A DNA stretch of 64,000 nt from an uncultured Verrucomicrobiota bacterium (lineage in GTDB: Bacteria > Verrucomicrobiota > Verrucomicrobiia > Opitutales > Seribacteraceae), in the NCBI GenBank assembly GCA_902569115.1, contig CACFTI010000007.1, positions 1-64,000 on the forward strand, in the 5' to 3' direction. The notes beneath the pieces were generated by a model that did no database searches, had not been told where the DNA came from, and was given only the letters and a program-made list of their open reading frames with translations. The position numbers were made by a program, and so were the translations under genes. Numbering within the stretch: the first letter of the stretch is position 1; each line of letters opens with the position of its first letter. Positions 62,244 to 64,000 of this stretch are shown here, in pieces.

Positions 62244-63638
62244 ATGAACATACTCATAATTTCAGTCATTGTATGCTTGCTCTCTCATTTATTTGCAGCA
62301 GACCGTCCAAATTTTCTGATCATTTTGGCAGACGACTGTACTTACAACGACCTGCCTCTTTACGGCGGCAAAAATGCAAAGACCCCAAATATCGATAAGT
62401 TGGCAACCGAAGGCCTGACCTTTACTCGTGCCTTTGTGTCTTCCTCAATGTGCCAACCCTGTCGGGCGGAATTATATTCCGGATTATATCCGATGGGGAA
62501 CGGATGTGCCTGGAATCACTCTGGATGCCGTCCGGATATTCAAGGCATGCCGCAGATCTTGGGGAACCTTGGATATCGGGTTGGGCTCGCCGGTAAAACC
62601 CATATTCGTCCGGCGGAAGTTTTTCCCTTTGAGAAAGTGGATGGCTTTGACAAAAGTTGCGTGCGTAATCCCACGCTTGCTCACGATTTAGGGCCAGTGG
62701 AACAATTTATGGGCCGGGATAAGGCTGAACCCTTCTGTTTGATTATTGCGCTGACTGAACCACATGTCCCGTGGGTAATGGGAGATCCTTCGCAATATCC
62801 GCCTGATAAGATTAAGCTTCCGCCGAATATTGCGGATACCCAAAGAACTCGGGAAGATTTTTCCAAATACCTGGCCGAGATCACCTACATGGATGGCCAA
62901 GTGGGCGAAATCCTTGATTCATTGAAAAAGTGCGGAAAGGCTAACGATACACTGGTACTCTTTACTTCCGAACAGGGATCTCAGTTCCCCGGGTGCAAAT
63001 GGACAACCTGGAATACCGGACTGCACACCGCACTGATTGCCCGCTTTCCGCAAAAGGTGAAAAAAGAAATCCGAACGGACGCTTTGATTCAGTTCGCGGA
63101 TGTCTTACCCACTCTTGTGGATTTAGCAGGCGGTGAGGCCGAGGGAATGGACGGCTCGAGTTTTGCACCTGTGCTTATGGGGAAATCGGGTTCGCATCGG
63201 AAGTATGTTTATGGAATGCACAATAATTTCCCGGAGGGGCCTCCTTACCCAACTCGTACCATTTCGGATGGCACCCATCGTCTCATTCTTAACCTCACTC
63301 CAGACGAACTATTTATTGAAAAGCATTTGATGGGATTAAAAGGGAACGCGGTATTGAACAATCCCTATTGGGCAACCTGGGTCCGTGACTCCTGGGAAAA
63401 GCCAGCCATTTATAAATTGGTCAAGCGTTACCAGAGCCGACCGCCGGTCAGCTTTTATAATACAGCGAAGGATCCCTATGAAATGAATGACCTGGCCGGT
63501 ATGCCAAAATTTCAAAAAAAGATTAAGGAGATGAGGAAAGAACTGGAGGCATGGATGAAGAGGGAGGGAGACCCGGGAGTCTTGCTCGATTCCTCGGAAG
63601 CTCATCAGGCAGCTAAATCCGGAAAGCATCTCTTCTAA
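62244..63638 (+). CDS. Sulfatase with CQPCR formylglycine motif
   Basis: A 464-residue exported sulfatase (PF00884; signal about 1-18). Metal-binding LADDCTYNDLPLYGG lies at 28-42. The modification motif reads C70-Q-P-C73-R74: the usual Ser at the fourth position is Cys. AGKTHIRP and FTSEQGSQFPGCKWT carry further active-site residues. The minimal CxPxR recognised by formylglycine-generating enzyme is kept, so activity is expected. The substrate is likely a sulfated sugar. It resembles the choline-sulfatase/heparan-type S1 branch more than the arylsulfatase A type at 45694. Confidence 0.9.
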   Translation: MNILIISVIVCLLSHLFAADRPNFLIILADDCTYNDLPLYGGKNAKTPNIDKLATEGLTFTRAFVSSSMCQPCRAELYSGLYPMGNGCAWNHSGCRPDIQGMPQILGNLGYRVGLAGKTHIRPAEVFPFEKVDGFDKSCVRNPTLAHDLGPVEQFMGRDKAEPFCLIIALTEPHVPWVMGDPSQYPPDKIKLPPNIADTQRTREDFSKYLAEITYMDGQVGEILDSLKKCGKANDTLVLFTSEQGSQFPGCKWTTWNTGLHTALIARFPQKVKKEIRTDALIQFADVLPTLVDLAGGEAEGMDGSSFAPVLMGKSGSHRKYVYGMHNNFPEGPPYPTRTISDGTHRLILNLTPDELFIEKHLMGLKGNAVLNNPYWATWVRDSWEKPAIYKLVKRYQSRPPVSFYNTAKDPYEMNDLAGMPKFQKKIKEMRKELEAWMKREGDPGVLLDSSEAHQAAKSGKHLF

Positions 63639-63687
63639 ATTAAATCTTGAACAATGAAAACTTTTCATGGTCAAAGATCATGATTGG

Positions 63688-63693
63688 TAAAAT
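63688..63693 (+). promoter_or_regulatory. -10 box TAAAAT directly before the SIMPL-domain gene
   Basis: TAAAAT ends 6 nt before the ATG at 63700, which would give a leaderless transcript. A convincing -35 is not seen. Confidence 0.3.
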
Positions 63694-63699
63694 AAAGTT

Positions 63700-64000
63700 A
63701 TGAATAAATCTATTTTGATTCCTGTTTCCGTGGTGGTCGGGCTCATCGCAGCCGCCACCATTATTTCCAAGCCCTGGGTTACTATCCAGCATGCCGAGCC
63801 GATTATGGTGAAGGGATATGCGGAGCGAGAGGTCAGGGCCGATCAGGGAAGCCTGACTGTGCGAATTTCGGAAGAGGGTGCGGATAATGGAGAAGCCTAC
63901 GAAAAAGCAGGAAACTCCCTCGAAACGGTACGCAAACTTATTGGAGATACATTGGGAGAAGAGGCAGAGTTGGTGGAATTGTCATCTTCCCTGAGTGAAA
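63700..64000 (+). CDS. SIMPL domain-containing protein (DUF541), N-terminal part (truncated by window edge)
   Basis: The ATG at 63700 opens a frame that runs to the end of the window (100 codons). The protein starts with MNKSILIPVSVVVGLIAAATII, a signal anchor, then HAEPIMVKGYAEREVRADQGSLTVRISEEG, the typical first strands of the SIMPL/DUF541 family (an oxidative-stress-defence type periplasmic or membrane-anchored protein). Helix residues NGEAYEKAGNSLETVRKLI follow, as in the family. The length and C-terminus cannot be seen. The function in this family is poorly defined. It starts 62 bp after the sulfatase stop. Confidence 0.75.
   Translation, partial: MNKSILIPVSVVVGLIAAATIISKPWVTIQHAEPIMVKGYAEREVRADQGSLTVRISEEGADNGEAYEKAGNSLETVRKLIGDTLGEEAELVELSSSLSE

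Noticed and set aside
1..64000. tRNA, rRNA, CRISPR, insertion sequences, integrases and prophage genes
   Set aside because: Looked for by eye on both strands; no cloverleaf-like, repeat-spacer or transposase sequences were recognised.

Overview
The window looks like a chromosome segment of a marine member of the PVC superphylum, most likely Verrucomicrobiota of the Opitutae/Puniceicoccales type. Support comes from gene families typical of that group: planctomycete cytochrome genes (PSCyt/PSD domains: DUF1549/DUF1553, DUF1587-DUF1595), their partners DUF1501 and DUF1552, PVC-type membrane-bound dehydrogenases with C-terminal cytochrome c, several sialate O-acetylesterases and sulfatases, many secreted TIM-barrel sugar isomerase-like proteins, and an InlB-type repeat protein with a Trp-rich C-terminal domain. 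Shine-Dalgarno sequences are rare and several -10 boxes end 6-8 nt before the ATG. No rRNA, tRNA, CRISPR array, transposase, integrase or phage gene was found. The window starts inside one gene and ends inside another. No gene-free interval exceeds 300 bp.

Layout. 1-1258: end of a large repeat protein. 12802 down to 1278 (minus): operon I with a sialate O-acetylesterase/beta-helix fusion, a DUF1549/DUF1553 cytochrome, a small gene remnant, a DUF1592-type cytochrome, DUF1552, a His-rich secreted unknown and a pyruvyl-transferase-like protein. 12907-14049 (plus): a XylR-like regulator (sugar-sensing domain plus AraC helix-turn-helix). 25825 down to 14059 (minus): operon II with two DUF1549/DUF1553-DUF1501 pairs, a TIM-barrel protein, a ceramidase-like hydrolase and a DJ-1/PfpI protein. 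26045: ThuA-like gene, divergent from operon II. 26819-37706: DEAD-box helicase, a putative outer-membrane barrel, two PhoD-like phosphoesterases, a PIG-L deacetylase and a 1120-residue dehydrogenase/HEAT/cytochrome c protein. 37834-44456: a cupin-AraC regulator divergent from a sugar-processing cassette (DapA-like, isomerase, Gfo/Idh oxidoreductase, dehydrogenase-cytochrome c), then azurin. 44548-56315: TIM-barrel unknown, sulfatase, beta-propeller, SulP transporter, MYG1 protein, ABC-F ATPase, isomerase, heme A synthase and PfkB kinase. 56375-64000: hydroxypyruvate-isomerase-like protein, second sialate esterase, separate dehydrogenase and cytochrome c genes, basic secreted protein, second sulfatase and the start of a SIMPL-domain gene.

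How it may work together. The strongest regulatory signal is a pair of TTTGCGT half-sites spaced exactly 21 bp, present once between the XylR-like regulator and operon I, and again upstream of operon II 13 kb away, with the same pyrimidine-rich spacer. This suggests one sugar-sensing regulator controls both operons and perhaps the ThuA-like gene. The encoded proteins look like an envelope apparatus that binds, deacetylates and oxidises complex glycans: each DUF1549/DUF1553 protein carries a different carbohydrate-binding-like insert. The 38.7-44.5 kb cassette and the 58.9-61.6 kb pair look like related periplasmic sugar-oxidation modules, one fused and one split, feeding cytochrome c or azurin. 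Biochemical roles of the PSCyt/PSD/DUF1501/DUF1552 proteins are not established, and the functional links are inference from gene order and shared sites.
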